Shown here piece after piece: positions 41,730 through 50,778 of a stretch of DNA of 59,343 bases (its first letter is position 1; every line of letters begins with the position of its first letter). Below the pieces are notes generated by a model. That model saw only the letters and a program-made list of their open reading frames with translations, did no database searches and was not told the origin of the DNA. The stretch is from an uncultured Alphaproteobacteria bacterium (GTDB taxonomy: Bacteria; Pseudomonadota; Alphaproteobacteria; RF32; CAG-239). The translations under genes and the position numbers were made by a program. The DNA is taken from positions 1 to 59,343 of the forward strand of contig CALXRS010000010.1 in assembly GCA_944390915.1 (NCBI GenBank), written 5' to 3'.

Positions 41730-42775
41730 TCCTCCTCAAACAAATCGTCCTGATATGCGCCGCCGCTTTTTTTCACCCGCGGCAGCCCGAGATATTCATA
41801 CCCTGGTTCGGTAATCACCCGCCCGCGCGGCGTCCGCTGCAAAAAACCGAGCTTCAGCAAAAAAGGCTCCACCACCTCTTCTATCGTATCGCGTTCCTCC
41901 GACAGCGCCGCCGCCAACGTATCCGCCCCCACCGGACCGCCGCCGTAGTTTTTGGCAATGCAGGTCAGATAGCGTTTGTCAAAAGCGTCCAACCCGAGCT
42001 TATCGACATTCAGCCGGCAAAGAGCATTGTCGGCCGTTTTAACATCAATTTTGCCGGCCGCGGCCATGGCGCCGAAGTCGCGCACCCGTCGCAGCAGACG
42101 CCCGGCAATACGCGGCGTCCCGCGCGAACGGCAGGCAATTTCCATCGCACCTTCCGTCGTCATCGGCACATTCAGCAGCCGCGCCCCGCGCAGCACGATT
42201 TTCTGCAGATCTTCCGGCGAATAAAAATCCAGCCGCAACGGTATGCCGAAACGCTCGCGCAAAGGCGTGGACAACAATCCCGAACGGGTTGTCGCCCCAA
42301 CCAGCGTAAACGGCTGCAAATCGATTTTGACCGAACGCGCCGACGGTCCCTCGCCGATAATCAGATCCAGTTGAAAATCTTCCATCGCCGAATACAAAAC
42401 TTCTTCTATAGCCGGATTAAGACGATGAATTTCATCAATAAAAAGAACGTCGTTAGCTTCAAGATTCGTCAAAATCGCCGCCAAATCGCCGGATTTGGAA
42501 ATCATCGGCGCCGATGTCGCCTTAAAATTAACATCCAGCTCCTTGGCGATAATCGACGCCAGCGTTGTCTTGCCCAACCCCGGAGGGCCGAACAGCAGCA
42601 CATGATCCAGCGCCTCATGCCGCATTTTGGCGGCCTCGATAAAAATTTTCAGATTTTCGCACACCTGACGCTGACCGACAAATTCGGCCAGCGACGACGG
42701 CCGCAGGCTGACCGGCAGACCGGCGGCTGCTTCGTCTTCGGGCAGCGGATTGGGGGTTACGATACGTTCTTCCAT
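41726..42775 (-). CDS. ruvB: Holliday junction branch migration ATPase RuvB
   Basis: The hexameric motor of the RuvABC complex. The 349 residues have the N-terminal RuvB segment ([12 protein letters not shown]), Walker [10 protein letters not shown] at 63-71, Walker B with DEIHRL near 114, sensor [10 protein letters not shown] and the C-terminal winged helix ([13 protein letters not shown]). It follows ruvA by three bases and overlaps ybgC by four. Confidence 0.97.
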   Translation of the reverse strand: MEERIVTPNPLPEDEAAAGLPVSLRPSSLAEFVGQRQVCENLKIFIEAAKMRHEALDHVLLFGPPGLGKTTLASIIAKELDVNFKATSAPMISKSGDLAAILTNLEANDVLFIDEIHRLNPAIEEVLYSAMEDFQLDLIIGEGPSARSVKIDLQPFTLVGATTRSGLLSTPLRERFGIPLRLDFYSPEDLQKIVLRGARLLNVPMTTEGAMEIACRSRGTPRIAGRLLRRVRDFGAMAAAGKIDVKTADNALCRLNVDKLGLDAFDKRYLTCIAKNYGGGPVGADTLAAALSEERDTIEEVVEPFLLKLGFLQRTPRGRVITEPGYEYLGLPRVKKSGGAYQDDLFEEE

Positions 42776-42778
42776 AGC

Positions 42779-43423
42779 CTACACTTCCCTGTTGGCAAAT
42801 TCTTTTAAGGCCAGTTTTATCAACTGTCCGACGTCGGCTTCCGGATTTTTTCCGGCGGCAAGAGAAACCGCGCGGAAAGCTTCCGGCCGCTGATAACCGA
42901 GGTTGACCAGCGCCGAAACCGCGTCTTCCGCCGCCGGCGGCTGTTCTGTCGGCAAGACCGGCGTCGTCGATTCTTCTTCCTCCGCCATGCCTGCGGCAAG
43001 CACCCCGACGTCGTCGGTCGCCAAAGACACCGTCTTGCCTTTCAACTCGCTGACAATCCGCGCCGCCAGTTTCGGCCCCACGCCGCCCGCCCGCGCAAAC
43101 GAGGCCTTGTCTTGGGCGGCGACGGCCAGAGCCAGCTGCGCCGGCGTCAATACCGACAAAATGTTCAGGCACACCTTTGCGCCCACGCCCTGCACCTTGG
43201 TCAGGGTCAAAAACCATTCTTTTTCAAGCGGATGCAAAAAACCGAACAGGCTGATGCTGTCTTCGCGCACCACCGTTTCTATCCACAGGCTTGTTTCCTG
43301 CCCGCGTGTGAGCCGGCCGAGCGTTTTGGCGGAAGCATAAACCAGATAGCCGACCCCGTTGACGTCGACAATCGCCCGATCTTCTTCCAGAGTGTCTATT
43401 ATCCCGCGCAGTTTTGCAATCAT
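42779..43423 (-). CDS. ruvA: Holliday junction DNA-binding protein RuvA
   Basis: Binds four-way junctions and loads RuvB. The 214 residues have the N-terminal OB fold (MIAKLRGIIDTLEEDRAIVDVNGVGYLVY), two helix-hairpin-helix motifs (KVQGVGAKVCLNIL and GVGPKLAARIVSELKGK) and a C-terminal UBA-like domain that contacts RuvB. The linker after residue 140 is acidic and a little longer than usual. Confidence 0.95.
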   Translation of the reverse strand: MIAKLRGIIDTLEEDRAIVDVNGVGYLVYASAKTLGRLTRGQETSLWIETVVREDSISLFGFLHPLEKEWFLTLTKVQGVGAKVCLNILSVLTPAQLALAVAAQDKASFARAGGVGPKLAARIVSELKGKTVSLATDDVGVLAAGMAEEEESTTPVLPTEQPPAAEDAVSALVNLGYQRPEAFRAVSLAAGKNPEADVGQLIKLALKEFANREV

Positions 43424-43491
43424 GTTTTGTCAGCTCCGTTATGTTTAACGACAAGATTATTAAAAAAAAACCGCCCCCGCAACCTTTTTCT

Positions 43492-44238
43492 TTAAGCCGA
43501 TTGCCGGCCGTCTGCCGCATTGCCGGCGGCGCGGGCGTCTTCCTCCCGCAAAAAGTTTTCCAGATACGCCAGCCAGTCATCAAGCTCCTGTTCGGCAAAA
43601 AAGCCGCGCAAAAAAGCGACCATCAGCCGATGCCGCTTTTCTCCTTCCTCACGGGCGGCGGGAGTGAGCAGCAGATGGTGCAGCTTGAGCAATTTTTCAA
43701 AAAAATGATTGATAAAATTGTCATTTTTCCGGTTTGGCTTTTTATATTCCTCGACCGACATGTCCGGATCCGGCAGCGTCGCGGCATCAAAAACCGGCGC
43801 GCCGAATTTGTTGCAGCGGTCGAGGGCAAACTGCAGACAGCGGACAATACCGCAGGCGCCCATGGCGTCGAGCATATCGGCGTCGGAAACGATTTTTCCG
43901 GCCAAAGTCCGCGGTCGGATACCCCGCATACATTTGGAATATCCCATCGACGCGATAATCTCCAGCACCTCCTGCTGCCGTTCCTCAGCGACGCCGTTTG
44001 CCGCCATAATCCGCCGGGCATTGGTCATTTTAGCCGCCGCTTCCTCACCCACCAGCTTATAGTCGTCGCAATCATGCAGCAGCGCGGCCAGCGTCACGGT
44101 TTGTTCGTCCGCTTTTTCCACCATTGCCAACTTTTGCGCCAAACGGCAGACACGTTCCACATGGTCAAAGCCGTGGCCGCTTTTGTCGGTTGTCATCAGA
44201 GCCCGCACGTCGGCGGCAATTTTTTGCATATCCGTCAT
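43492..44238 (-). CDS. HD-domain phosphohydrolase
   Basis: The 248-residue protein carries an HD superfamily metal site: His in GHGFDHVERVCRLA, HDCDDYKL and SDADMLDAMG. The last is typical of the YedJ-like subgroup thought to act on nucleotides or other phosphoesters. The C-terminal part (FINHFFEKLLKLHHLLLTPAARE, GEKRHRLMVAFLRGFF) is helical. The gene lies between ruvC and ruvA with no gap after ruvC, so it is translated with the recombination genes. Substrate unknown. Confidence 0.82.
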   Translation of the reverse strand: MTDMQKIAADVRALMTTDKSGHGFDHVERVCRLAQKLAMVEKADEQTVTLAALLHDCDDYKLVGEEAAAKMTNARRIMAANGVAEERQQEVLEIIASMGYSKCMRGIRPRTLAGKIVSDADMLDAMGACGIVRCLQFALDRCNKFGAPVFDAATLPDPDMSVEEYKKPNRKNDNFINHFFEKLLKLHHLLLTPAAREEGEKRHRLMVAFLRGFFAEQELDDWLAYLENFLREEDARAAGNAADGRQSA

Positions 44239-44739
44239 TTACTTTTGCTCCGTTTGGGTCTGCAACCGATTCAGGCCCCGGTTGTTAAAATGACACAGGG
44301 CAATCGCCAGCGCATCCGACGAATCGTTGTTTTTCGGCTTGCAGCCCGGCAACAGAACCTTAACCATCGTTTCCACCTGGTTTTTGGCGGCCTTGCCCAC
44401 GCCGACCACCGCTTTTTTCACCTTGTTCGGTTCATATTCGGTTACGCTTATGCCGAACAGCGACGGTGCCAGAATAACCACCCCGCGCGCCATGCCGAGC
44501 TTGATGGTCGAAGTCGGGTTGTCGTTTAAGAAAACCTGCTCTATGGCAGCCTCGTCGGGATGATAGGCGGCAATCACCTCGTTCAGACAGTTGTGGATAA
44601 CCGCCAGTCGGTCGGCGATGTTCATTTTGGCGTCGGTTTTGATAAAACCGTCCGCCACATAGCGCACGCGATTGTTCTGAGCCTCAATAACTCCCCAGCC
44701 GGTTGAAGACAGACTGGGATCCAAACCGAGAATCCGCAT
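44239..44739 (-). CDS. ruvC: Holliday junction endonuclease RuvC
   Basis: Resolves Holliday junctions by paired nicks. The 166 residues have the RNase H-like catalytic acids Asp7 (GLDPSLSSTGWGVI), Glu67 (AAIEQVF), Asp139 and Asp142 (NDSSDALAIALCH). Length is typical. It starts the ruvC-HD-ruvA-ruvB-ybgC-tol run. Confidence 0.96.
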   Translation of the reverse strand: MRILGLDPSLSSTGWGVIEAQNNRVRYVADGFIKTDAKMNIADRLAVIHNCLNEVIAAYHPDEAAIEQVFLNDNPTSTIKLGMARGVVILAPSLFGISVTEYEPNKVKKAVVGVGKAAKNQVETMVKVLLPGCKPKNNDSSDALAIALCHFNNRGLNRLQTQTEQK

Positions 44740-44761
44740 TGTTCAACACCTTAAAAAAACA

Positions 44762-44801
44762 AACAAAAAGGACAGCCGTTTCCTTTTCTGACGGCTGCCC
44801 G
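44762..44801 (-). terminator. Terminator of yebC
   Basis: A GGCAGCCGT/ACGGCTGTC stem with a loop of about 11 nt and a five-base T-run on the minus strand lies between yebC and ruvC. Confidence 0.75.
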
Positions 44802-44845
44802 CAAAATTTGCCGCAAACAGGAATATTTATCCTTGCGCCAAGCTT

Positions 44846-45598
44846 TTATTCTTCCAAAGCCTTCATCACGGCTTCGGAAAACTCCGCATTGTGGTAAACA
44901 CGCTGCACGTCGTCATCGTCTTCCAGCGCATCAATAAAATCGAGCAGTTTCTGCGCCGTTTCCACATCGTCGACATTGGTTTTGACCACGGCTTTCCAGT
45001 CGAGCCGCGAGGCCGCCGGCGTGCCGAATTTTGCTTCCAGAGCATCGGTTACCATGCTCAAATCGTCGGGGATGGTTTCAATCTCGTGCGCTTCTTCGTC
45101 CGAGGCCACATCGTTTGCCCCGGCTTCCAGAGCGTTTTCAAACATCGTGTCGGCATCGGCCACCGCGGCCGGATATTTAATATAGCCGATTCTCTCAAAG
45201 TTAAACGCCACCGAGCCGTTTTCGCCCAAAGCGCCGCCGCGCTTGCCGAAAATGGTGCGCACGTTGCCGGCCGTACGGTTGCGGTTGTCGGTCAAAGCCT
45301 CGACGATAACCGCCACTTTGCCCGGACCGAAGCCCTCATAGCGCATGGAAACATAATCGTCGCCGCCGGCCGTCTGCGTGGCTTTGGCAATGGCGCGTTC
45401 AATGTTGTCTTTGGGCATACTTTCCGCTCTGGCAGCCTGAATGGCAAGCCGCAGGCGCGGGTTCTTGTCGGGTTCGGGCAGACCGCTCTTGGCGGCGATG
45501 GTGATATCTCTTGCCAGTTTGGCAAAAACTTTGGCTTTTTTGGCGTCCTGAGCGCCTTTGCGATACATAATGTTCTTAAACTGGGAATGTCCAGACAT
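44846..45598 (-). CDS. yebC: YebC/PmpR family protein (TACO1-type)
   Basis: A 250-residue member of the YebC family, described as transcriptional regulators or translation factors that relieve ribosome stalling. The start MSGHSQFKNIMYRKGAQDAKKAK, the segment MPKDNIERAIAKA, YEGFGPGKVAVIVEALTDNRNRT and ENGSVAFNFERIGYI are diagnostic. It lies just upstream of ruvC, a widely conserved arrangement. GAGAA before the ATG serves as the ribosome site. Confidence 0.95.
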   Translation of the reverse strand: MSGHSQFKNIMYRKGAQDAKKAKVFAKLARDITIAAKSGLPEPDKNPRLRLAIQAARAESMPKDNIERAIAKATQTAGGDDYVSMRYEGFGPGKVAVIVEALTDNRNRTAGNVRTIFGKRGGALGENGSVAFNFERIGYIKYPAAVADADTMFENALEAGANDVASDEEAHEIETIPDDLSMVTDALEAKFGTPAASRLDWKAVVKTNVDDVETAQKLLDFIDALEDDDDVQRVYHNAEFSEAVMKALEE

Positions 45599-45649
45599 TG
45601 CTTATATTCTCCTGCAATACAACTTCATGAAAAACCATTAAAAAACAGA

Positions 45650-46423
45650 CTATTTGCTCAAAATCATATATTCTATCTTGGCATCGTTTGCTTCAAACAC
45701 GCGGAATTTCAGCCCGCGGATGGAAATCTCGCCGGGGCGGTTCGGATAGTTATATTTAACAAACTGTCCCGATTCGCCGTTGGTCGGCGCATATTCCATC
45801 AACGTAAACACCATACGCCCGAGCTGAATGCCCGCATACTTGATTTCGAACCCCCAAGTCATTTCGCTTTGCACGACTTTGCTGGTGGTTACCGGTTCAA
45901 AGCGGAAACTTTCGGGCGTAACGGCATATTCCTGATCCAAAAGCTTCAGCTTGTCGCTGCGGATAATGCCGACTCTGTTAAGCACGGTACCGTCGTTGCG
46001 CACCAAAAACACGTCTTCTGTTCCCGGATTGGGAACCAGCGCGTAAGTGACGTCGTCTATTTCCGTACGGCCGATGATGTCATATTTTTGCTCGGCTTTA
46101 ATGAACAACGGGCTCAAACCGGAGACGAATTCGGCATTTGTCGGCGCGACAATCGATTCCTGAGTATAATAATTGCGGGTATAGGTTTTGGTATCCGCAA
46201 TCGAATAGCCCTTATAGGCCGTCAGCATTTTGTCGGGGGCAAAATCCGAATCCGTAACCGTTTCGGTCTTAATCAGTTTTGGTTCGCTTTCGTCAAGATA
46301 TTCTATATCGTAGCTGAACAAACCGGCAACAAAATCGTCGCGTTCCGGCCAAAAGGAAACTTCCCCGGCATGGATGCAGCCGCTCAAAGCCAGCGCCGAT
46401 GCCAATACTGTTAATGCTTTCAT
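45650..46423 (-). CDS. Lipoprotein of unknown function
   Basis: The 257-residue product has a lipoprotein signal with lipobox LSGC (Cys16) and then IHAGEVSFWPERDDF. No Asp at +2, so outer-membrane sorting is expected. The rest is beta-rich with alternating hydrophobic residues (TYALVPNPGTEDVFLVRNDGTVLNRVGIIRSD, GFEIKYAGIQLGRMVFTLMEY), but no family is recognised. Aromatic and charged residues suggest a periplasmic-face binding domain. It is 51 bp from yebC in the same direction and may share its transcript. Confidence 0.65.
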   Translation of the reverse strand: MKALTVLASALALSGCIHAGEVSFWPERDDFVAGLFSYDIEYLDESEPKLIKTETVTDSDFAPDKMLTAYKGYSIADTKTYTRNYYTQESIVAPTNAEFVSGLSPLFIKAEQKYDIIGRTEIDDVTYALVPNPGTEDVFLVRNDGTVLNRVGIIRSDKLKLLDQEYAVTPESFRFEPVTTSKVVQSEMTWGFEIKYAGIQLGRMVFTLMEYAPTNGESGQFVKYNYPNRPGEISIRGLKFRVFEANDAKIEYMILSK

Positions 46424-46521
46424 CCGTTTTTCTCTTTACTAAAAATTTTTACAATTTTTAACTTTTATATACTATAAACTTTATTTAGTAAATAACAGAT
46501 TATCGGTTTTGGGACATTTTT

Positions 46522-47400
46522 ATGCAAATGCAGTCCGGTCAGAGTTGGCAAATCGTTTTTGCCCCCGTCAAATCGCCCGATGAAAAGCTTGACGCTTTTA
46601 TCGAAAATTTTTTTGCGGCCAGCGCCTGCGACTATACCGACGACGGCCTGTGCCGGTATGTCGGCTATTCCGCCCGGCCGGTGGACAGGCAACGGCTGGC
46701 GGAAGCCGCCGCCGCGGCAGGCGTTGTTCTGCCGTCCTTTACCGGAGAATATCTGCCTCCCGAAAACTGGCTCAAAAAAAACGTTATCCGCTTTGCTCCG
46801 CTGAAAACCCGCGACTTTTATATATACGGCAGCCACGAAAGCGCCGCGCCGCGAACGACCAAACACAAACTGCGCATCTACGCCGCCACGGCGTTCGGAT
46901 CGGGACGCCACCAGACCACCCGCCTCTGTCTTCGTCTTGTCAGCCGGCTGTTTCATCGGGGATTTTCCCCGACCGGAATTTTGGACATGGGCTGCGGTTC
47001 GGGCATTTTGGCTTTGGCTTCTCTCCGGCTGTGGCCGGCAGCCCGCGCGGTTGCCGCCGACATCGACCCCGAAGCGATAATCGTAACCCTGCAAAACGCC
47101 GCCGACAACAATCTTGACGAAAGGATAAACGCCGCCGCCGGCGATGGCTTTGACAATCCGGCCATTGACAAAGAAAGCCCCTTTGAACTCATTTTGGCAA
47201 ACATTCTTGCCCGCCCGCTGACGGAAATGGCGCCGCAAATGGCCAAACACCTGCGTCCGGGCGGACATGTCGTTCTTTCGGGGTTTACCGCAGAGCAGAC
47301 GGATTGGGTTGTAAACACTTATAAAAACGCCGGTTTTACCCTCTCCGCCGTTGTCAAAAACCAAAACTGGCGCGCCATCCTGATGGAGAAAAGAAAATGA
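46522..47400 (+). CDS. prmA: Ribosomal protein L11 methyltransferase
   Basis: Trimethylates ribosomal protein L11, encoded by rplK in this window. The 292 residues include ATAFGSGRHQTTRLCL, the SAM motif ILDMGCGSGILALAS, ADIDPEAI, the catalytic segment LILANILARPL and VVLSGFTAEQ. The N-terminal substrate domain is shorter than in E. coli. It overlaps the next gene by four bases (ATGA), so the two are coupled. Confidence 0.92.
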   Translation: MQMQSGQSWQIVFAPVKSPDEKLDAFIENFFAASACDYTDDGLCRYVGYSARPVDRQRLAEAAAAAGVVLPSFTGEYLPPENWLKKNVIRFAPLKTRDFYIYGSHESAAPRTTKHKLRIYAATAFGSGRHQTTRLCLRLVSRLFHRGFSPTGILDMGCGSGILALASLRLWPAARAVAADIDPEAIIVTLQNAADNNLDERINAAAGDGFDNPAIDKESPFELILANILARPLTEMAPQMAKHLRPGGHVVLSGFTAEQTDWVVNTYKNAGFTLSAVVKNQNWRAILMEKRK

Positions 47401-49088
47401 CTCTGGAAGATATCAAACAACATCTGCAGGAAAAAAAACTCGACGCCTTTCTTATCACCCGCAACAACCGCTTTCTCGGGCAGGACACACTCGACGGCGA
47501 AAATCTTATTTCCCGGTTGACGGGTTTTACCGGTTCGGCCGGACTGCTCCTCGTCACGACAGAAAAAAACTTTCTGTTTGTCGACGGACGCTACGAAATT
47601 CAGGCCGGCAGGCAAACCGACCCGGCGACAACGGAAATTGTCTTTTTAAGCAAAATATCTTTTGTCGACTGGCTCAAACAAAACTTCCCCGCCAAAGCCA
47701 AAATAAAATATAACGCCTGGTGCCTAAGCGTTGCCGAAATCAACTTTTTCCGCCGTTGTCTGCCGCAGACAAAATGGGTTGCCGACAATACGCTGGAACC
47801 TTTGGAACCGGCGTCTGTTTTTGCCCACGAACTGCAATATTGCGGACAAACGACGGCGCAAAAATGCGCCGCGCTGGCACAAAAACTCGACGACCTCGGC
47901 TGCCGCGGCTGCTTTCTCGGCGCGGCAGACAGCGTTTCGTGGTTGACCAACCTGCGCTCGGACGCTTTGCCGGATACGCCGGTTGTCCGCGCCATGGCGC
48001 TGGCGGACGATAGCGGCGCCGTCACCCTTTTTGCCGACGATATTTCCCTGCCGGCGGCAACGGAATATAAAGTCGTTCCCTTCGCCAAAATGGAAAAAGA
48101 GCTGGCCTCTTTTTCGGGAATGCTGCTGGTCGACACAGAAAGCACGCCCGACGCCGTCAACCGCCTGCTTGAAAAAAATAAAATCTCCGTCTGCTATGCC
48201 GAAGACCCCTGCAAAATGCTTAAAGCCTGCAAAAACGAAACCGAAATCAAAGGAATGACGGACGCCCATCAGCGCGACGGCATCGCCGTCTGCAAATTCC
48301 TTTTCTGGCTGGAGCACAATCGCGCCGATACAAGCGAATTGGGCGTGGTTGAAAAAATCCGCGAATTGCGCCGCCAACAGCCGCTGTTTTACAGCGAAAG
48401 CTTCCCGACCATAGCCGGCGCGGGCGCCAATTCCGCCGTTATCCATTATCAGCCGACGGCGGAAACCGACGTTCCGCTGGCCGGAAACCGTATTTTGCTC
48501 ATCGACAGCGGCGGACAATATTTTAACGGCACCACCGACATCACCCGCACCGTAGCGCTGGAAGCTCCGGACAGGCCGATGACGGAAACCTGTACTTTTG
48601 TCCTGAAAGCGCATATTGCCCTCGTTACGGCAAAATTTCCGAAAGGAACGACGGGAGCGGTTCTTGACGCCGTCTGCCGCAGCGTTCTCTGGCGCCGCGG
48701 ACTGGATTACCGGCACGGCACCGGTCACGGCGTCGGTTGTTTTCTGAACGTGCACGAAGGGCCGCAGAGCATATCCGCCCGCGCTTTGTCCTGCGCCCTG
48801 AAGGAAAACATGGTCGTTTCCGCGGAACCCGGCTGCTATTTTGAAAACGCGTTCGGCGTGCGGATTGAAAATCTGGTGCGGGTGGCGGCCGACGAACAAA
48901 GCGACATGTTAAAATTTGTCGTTCTGACCCTTGCCCCGCTTGATAAACGCCTGATTGATAAATATCTCTTAACCGACGGGGAAATCCGCTGGATTAACGA
49001 CTATCATCAGGAAGTTTATCAAAAAATTTCCCCCTATCTCGACGAAGAAGAGAAAAGCTGGCTGGCGGAGGCCTGTTCCCCGTTGTAA
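47397..49088 (+). CDS. pepP: Xaa-Pro aminopeptidase (M24B)
   Basis: Removes the N-terminal residue before proline. The 563 residues comprise two creatinase-type N-terminal domains and a C-terminal pita-bread domain with the dinuclear metal ligands: Asp in LLIDSGGQYFNGTTDITRT (two Asp), His in HGTGHGVG, Glu in SAEPGCY and Glu in GVRIENLV. The architecture follows the long eukaryotic APP1-like form that is common in alphaproteobacteria. It overlaps prmA by four bases. The symbol is given on family level. Confidence 0.9.
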   Translation: MTLEDIKQHLQEKKLDAFLITRNNRFLGQDTLDGENLISRLTGFTGSAGLLLVTTEKNFLFVDGRYEIQAGRQTDPATTEIVFLSKISFVDWLKQNFPAKAKIKYNAWCLSVAEINFFRRCLPQTKWVADNTLEPLEPASVFAHELQYCGQTTAQKCAALAQKLDDLGCRGCFLGAADSVSWLTNLRSDALPDTPVVRAMALADDSGAVTLFADDISLPAATEYKVVPFAKMEKELASFSGMLLVDTESTPDAVNRLLEKNKISVCYAEDPCKMLKACKNETEIKGMTDAHQRDGIAVCKFLFWLEHNRADTSELGVVEKIRELRRQQPLFYSESFPTIAGAGANSAVIHYQPTAETDVPLAGNRILLIDSGGQYFNGTTDITRTVALEAPDRPMTETCTFVLKAHIALVTAKFPKGTTGAVLDAVCRSVLWRRGLDYRHGTGHGVGCFLNVHEGPQSISARALSCALKENMVVSAEPGCYFENAFGVRIENLVRVAADEQSDMLKFVVLTLAPLDKRLIDKYLLTDGEIRWINDYHQEVYQKISPYLDEEEKSWLAEACSPL

Positions 49089-49111
49089 CGCAAAACAACA
49101 CGGAGAACGCC

Positions 49112-49576
49112 ATGAAAATACAACTGATTTTAACCGGCCTTCTGTCGGTCGTTGCTTCTGCGACCGCGGCCGAAACGCCCGTTTTTGAAGACGACAATAC
49201 GGCGGAAATGCCGCTGACCCAATATTTTAGGGCAGAAGACAACGCTCCCGCGCAATCGATGATTTACGTCTTTTTCAACAACGAACCCTGCCCCTCCTGC
49301 CCCGAAGCCATAGAACTGACGGAACAGATTTATGATCGCGAATACCAAGGCGTTTACGGTTTTTCAATCATCAATTATCAGGAAGACGACGAATATGATT
49401 TTGTTGAAACCTATGATCTCTCCCGCCCGTTGAGCGTGGTGCTGGCACGTTATGACGACGGCGCCGCCTTCGGCTTCGAAAAACTGGATGACCTGCCGGA
49501 ACGCGTGTCCGATCCGATCTCTTTTGCCGACTATTTCCGCTATCGGGTCAATTCTTTTCTGGGCACAAACGACTGA
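49112..49576 (+). CDS. Periplasmic thioredoxin-fold protein with CPSC motif
   Basis: The 154-residue product has a signal peptide (cleavage after TAA, near residue 20). The segment MIYVFFNNEPCPSCPEAIELTEQIY places a CPSC redox pair (Cys60, Cys63) after a hydrophobic strand, the thioredoxin pattern, and LSRPLSVVL supplies the cis-Pro candidate. The mature protein is acidic. It may reduce or shuffle disulfides, or be a partner for an unknown envelope protein. It lacks the WCxxC core of thioredoxin. CGGAG precedes the ATG. It is 23 bp after pepP. Confidence 0.7.
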   Translation: MKIQLILTGLLSVVASATAAETPVFEDDNTAEMPLTQYFRAEDNAPAQSMIYVFFNNEPCPSCPEAIELTEQIYDREYQGVYGFSIINYQEDDEYDFVETYDLSRPLSVVLARYDDGAAFGFEKLDDLPERVSDPISFADYFRYRVNSFLGTND

Positions 49577-49582
49577 ACCGAC

Positions 49583-49612
49583 AAAACGCCGTCTCCGAAA
49601 AGGCGGCGTTTC
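49583..49612 (+). terminator. Terminator of the prmA-pepP-thioredoxin-like operon
   Basis: An 8-bp AACGCC/GGCGTT-type stem lies just after the stop of the thioredoxin-like gene. The T-run is short (three T), so efficiency may be low. Confidence 0.55.
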
Positions 49613-49632
49613 CATACAAAGCCGGGTTTGTC

Positions 49633-50589
49633 TTAAATATCGGCAAACAGAGGTTTTCCGTTCAGCATACGGATATTTTGCTGTTCCATTACCGTGGCAA
49701 AATTGAGCTTGCCGCTTTTAATGATGTTTCGCGTTTGGTCGGGCTTGGTAACATCCGGATTGGTAAACAGCGAGCTCACCCGAAGCTTTTTGGGCACGCC
49801 GCCCAAAACCTGGTGAATACAGCCGAGCAGACTGCCGGAAACAAGTTCGTAGGCCATATCTTCGCTGATGCTGCCGGCGCCGGCATATTTGACCAGAGCA
49901 TTGACGGCGTCGGGCACGCTGTTGGCATGGATGGTCGACAAAATCAGGTGGCCGGACATGGCGGCCTGCAACGCCAGACAGGCCACATCGGGCGTGCGGA
50001 TCTCTCCGAGCAGAATGTAGCGCGGCGCCGAACGCAGAGCCGACTTTAAGCCTTCTTCCCACTGACCGCCGGTTGCCGACGTCTGTTTGCACAGTCCGAA
50101 ATCGCCGCTCGGACAGCGGTATATGCCGTCAAGCGGCATTTCTATCGGGTTTTCGATGGTAAAGGCATAGCCGCCCTCGGTTGATAAAAATTCTTTGAGC
50201 AACGAAGCCATGGTCGTGCTTTTGCCCGACCCCGTCGACCCGGAAACCAGCAACAACCCCGTTGCCCGCCCGAGTGAACACAGGTGTTTGGCAATAATCG
50301 GCGGGAAACCCAGAGTTTTGAAATCCGGCACCGAACGCGGCATCTTGCGCACGCAGTATTGTATGCCGTAAAGCGAAAGCGTGCGCTCCACACGATAGTT
50401 GTATCCGCGATAAATTATCAGATAACTCGGCTCGCCGTTGTAGCGTTTTTCCACCTCGCTGAAAAACTGAGCATAATCTTCAAAAAGAATTGGCTTCAGC
50501 CCGAAAGGCGTTTGTTTGCTCCACACAAAAGCCTCCCCGCGAGGCGTAATGTACATATCGGAAAAGTCTTCATCGTTTACCAATGTCAT
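49633..50589 (-). CDS. PilT/DotB-like secretion ATPase
   Basis: A 318-residue member of the type II/IV secretion ATPase superfamily. It has Walker A GSTGSGKST at 117-125, an Asp box-like SAPRYILLGEIRTPD, the His box LSTIHANSVPDAVNAL and a C-terminal domain with GCIHQVLG. The N-terminus SDMYITPRGEAFVWS resembles the SDIHI segment of PilT and DotB proteins. No pilin, prepilin peptidase or secretion genes are nearby, so the partner system is unknown. It could drive pilus retraction, DNA transfer or a type IVB-like apparatus encoded elsewhere. It is divergent from the MATE gene. Confidence 0.8.
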   Translation of the reverse strand: MTLVNDEDFSDMYITPRGEAFVWSKQTPFGLKPILFEDYAQFFSEVEKRYNGEPSYLIIYRGYNYRVERTLSLYGIQYCVRKMPRSVPDFKTLGFPPIIAKHLCSLGRATGLLLVSGSTGSGKSTTMASLLKEFLSTEGGYAFTIENPIEMPLDGIYRCPSGDFGLCKQTSATGGQWEEGLKSALRSAPRYILLGEIRTPDVACLALQAAMSGHLILSTIHANSVPDAVNALVKYAGAGSISEDMAYELVSGSLLGCIHQVLGGVPKKLRVSSLFTNPDVTKPDQTRNIIKSGKLNFATVMEQQNIRMLNGKPLFADI

Positions 50590-50778
50590 TGTTGTCTTTG
50601 CTCCTTTTTTCTTCTGCCCAAATTCTCATTTGTAAACTATAGAAATTTTTTGCCGAAAATAAAAATTACATTTTTGTTACAACCGTATTTATGCTGCAAT
50701 ATTACCCTCTTGACAAACTTTGTAAATCATTTATACCCCCTTTGACAATACAGTAAATATAGTATCGGGAAAACAAAA

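Noticed and set aside
50700..50765. Two TTGACA hexamers upstream of the MATE gene
   Set aside because: Neither has a convincing -10 at 16-18 bp, so I did not call a promoter, although one may exist.
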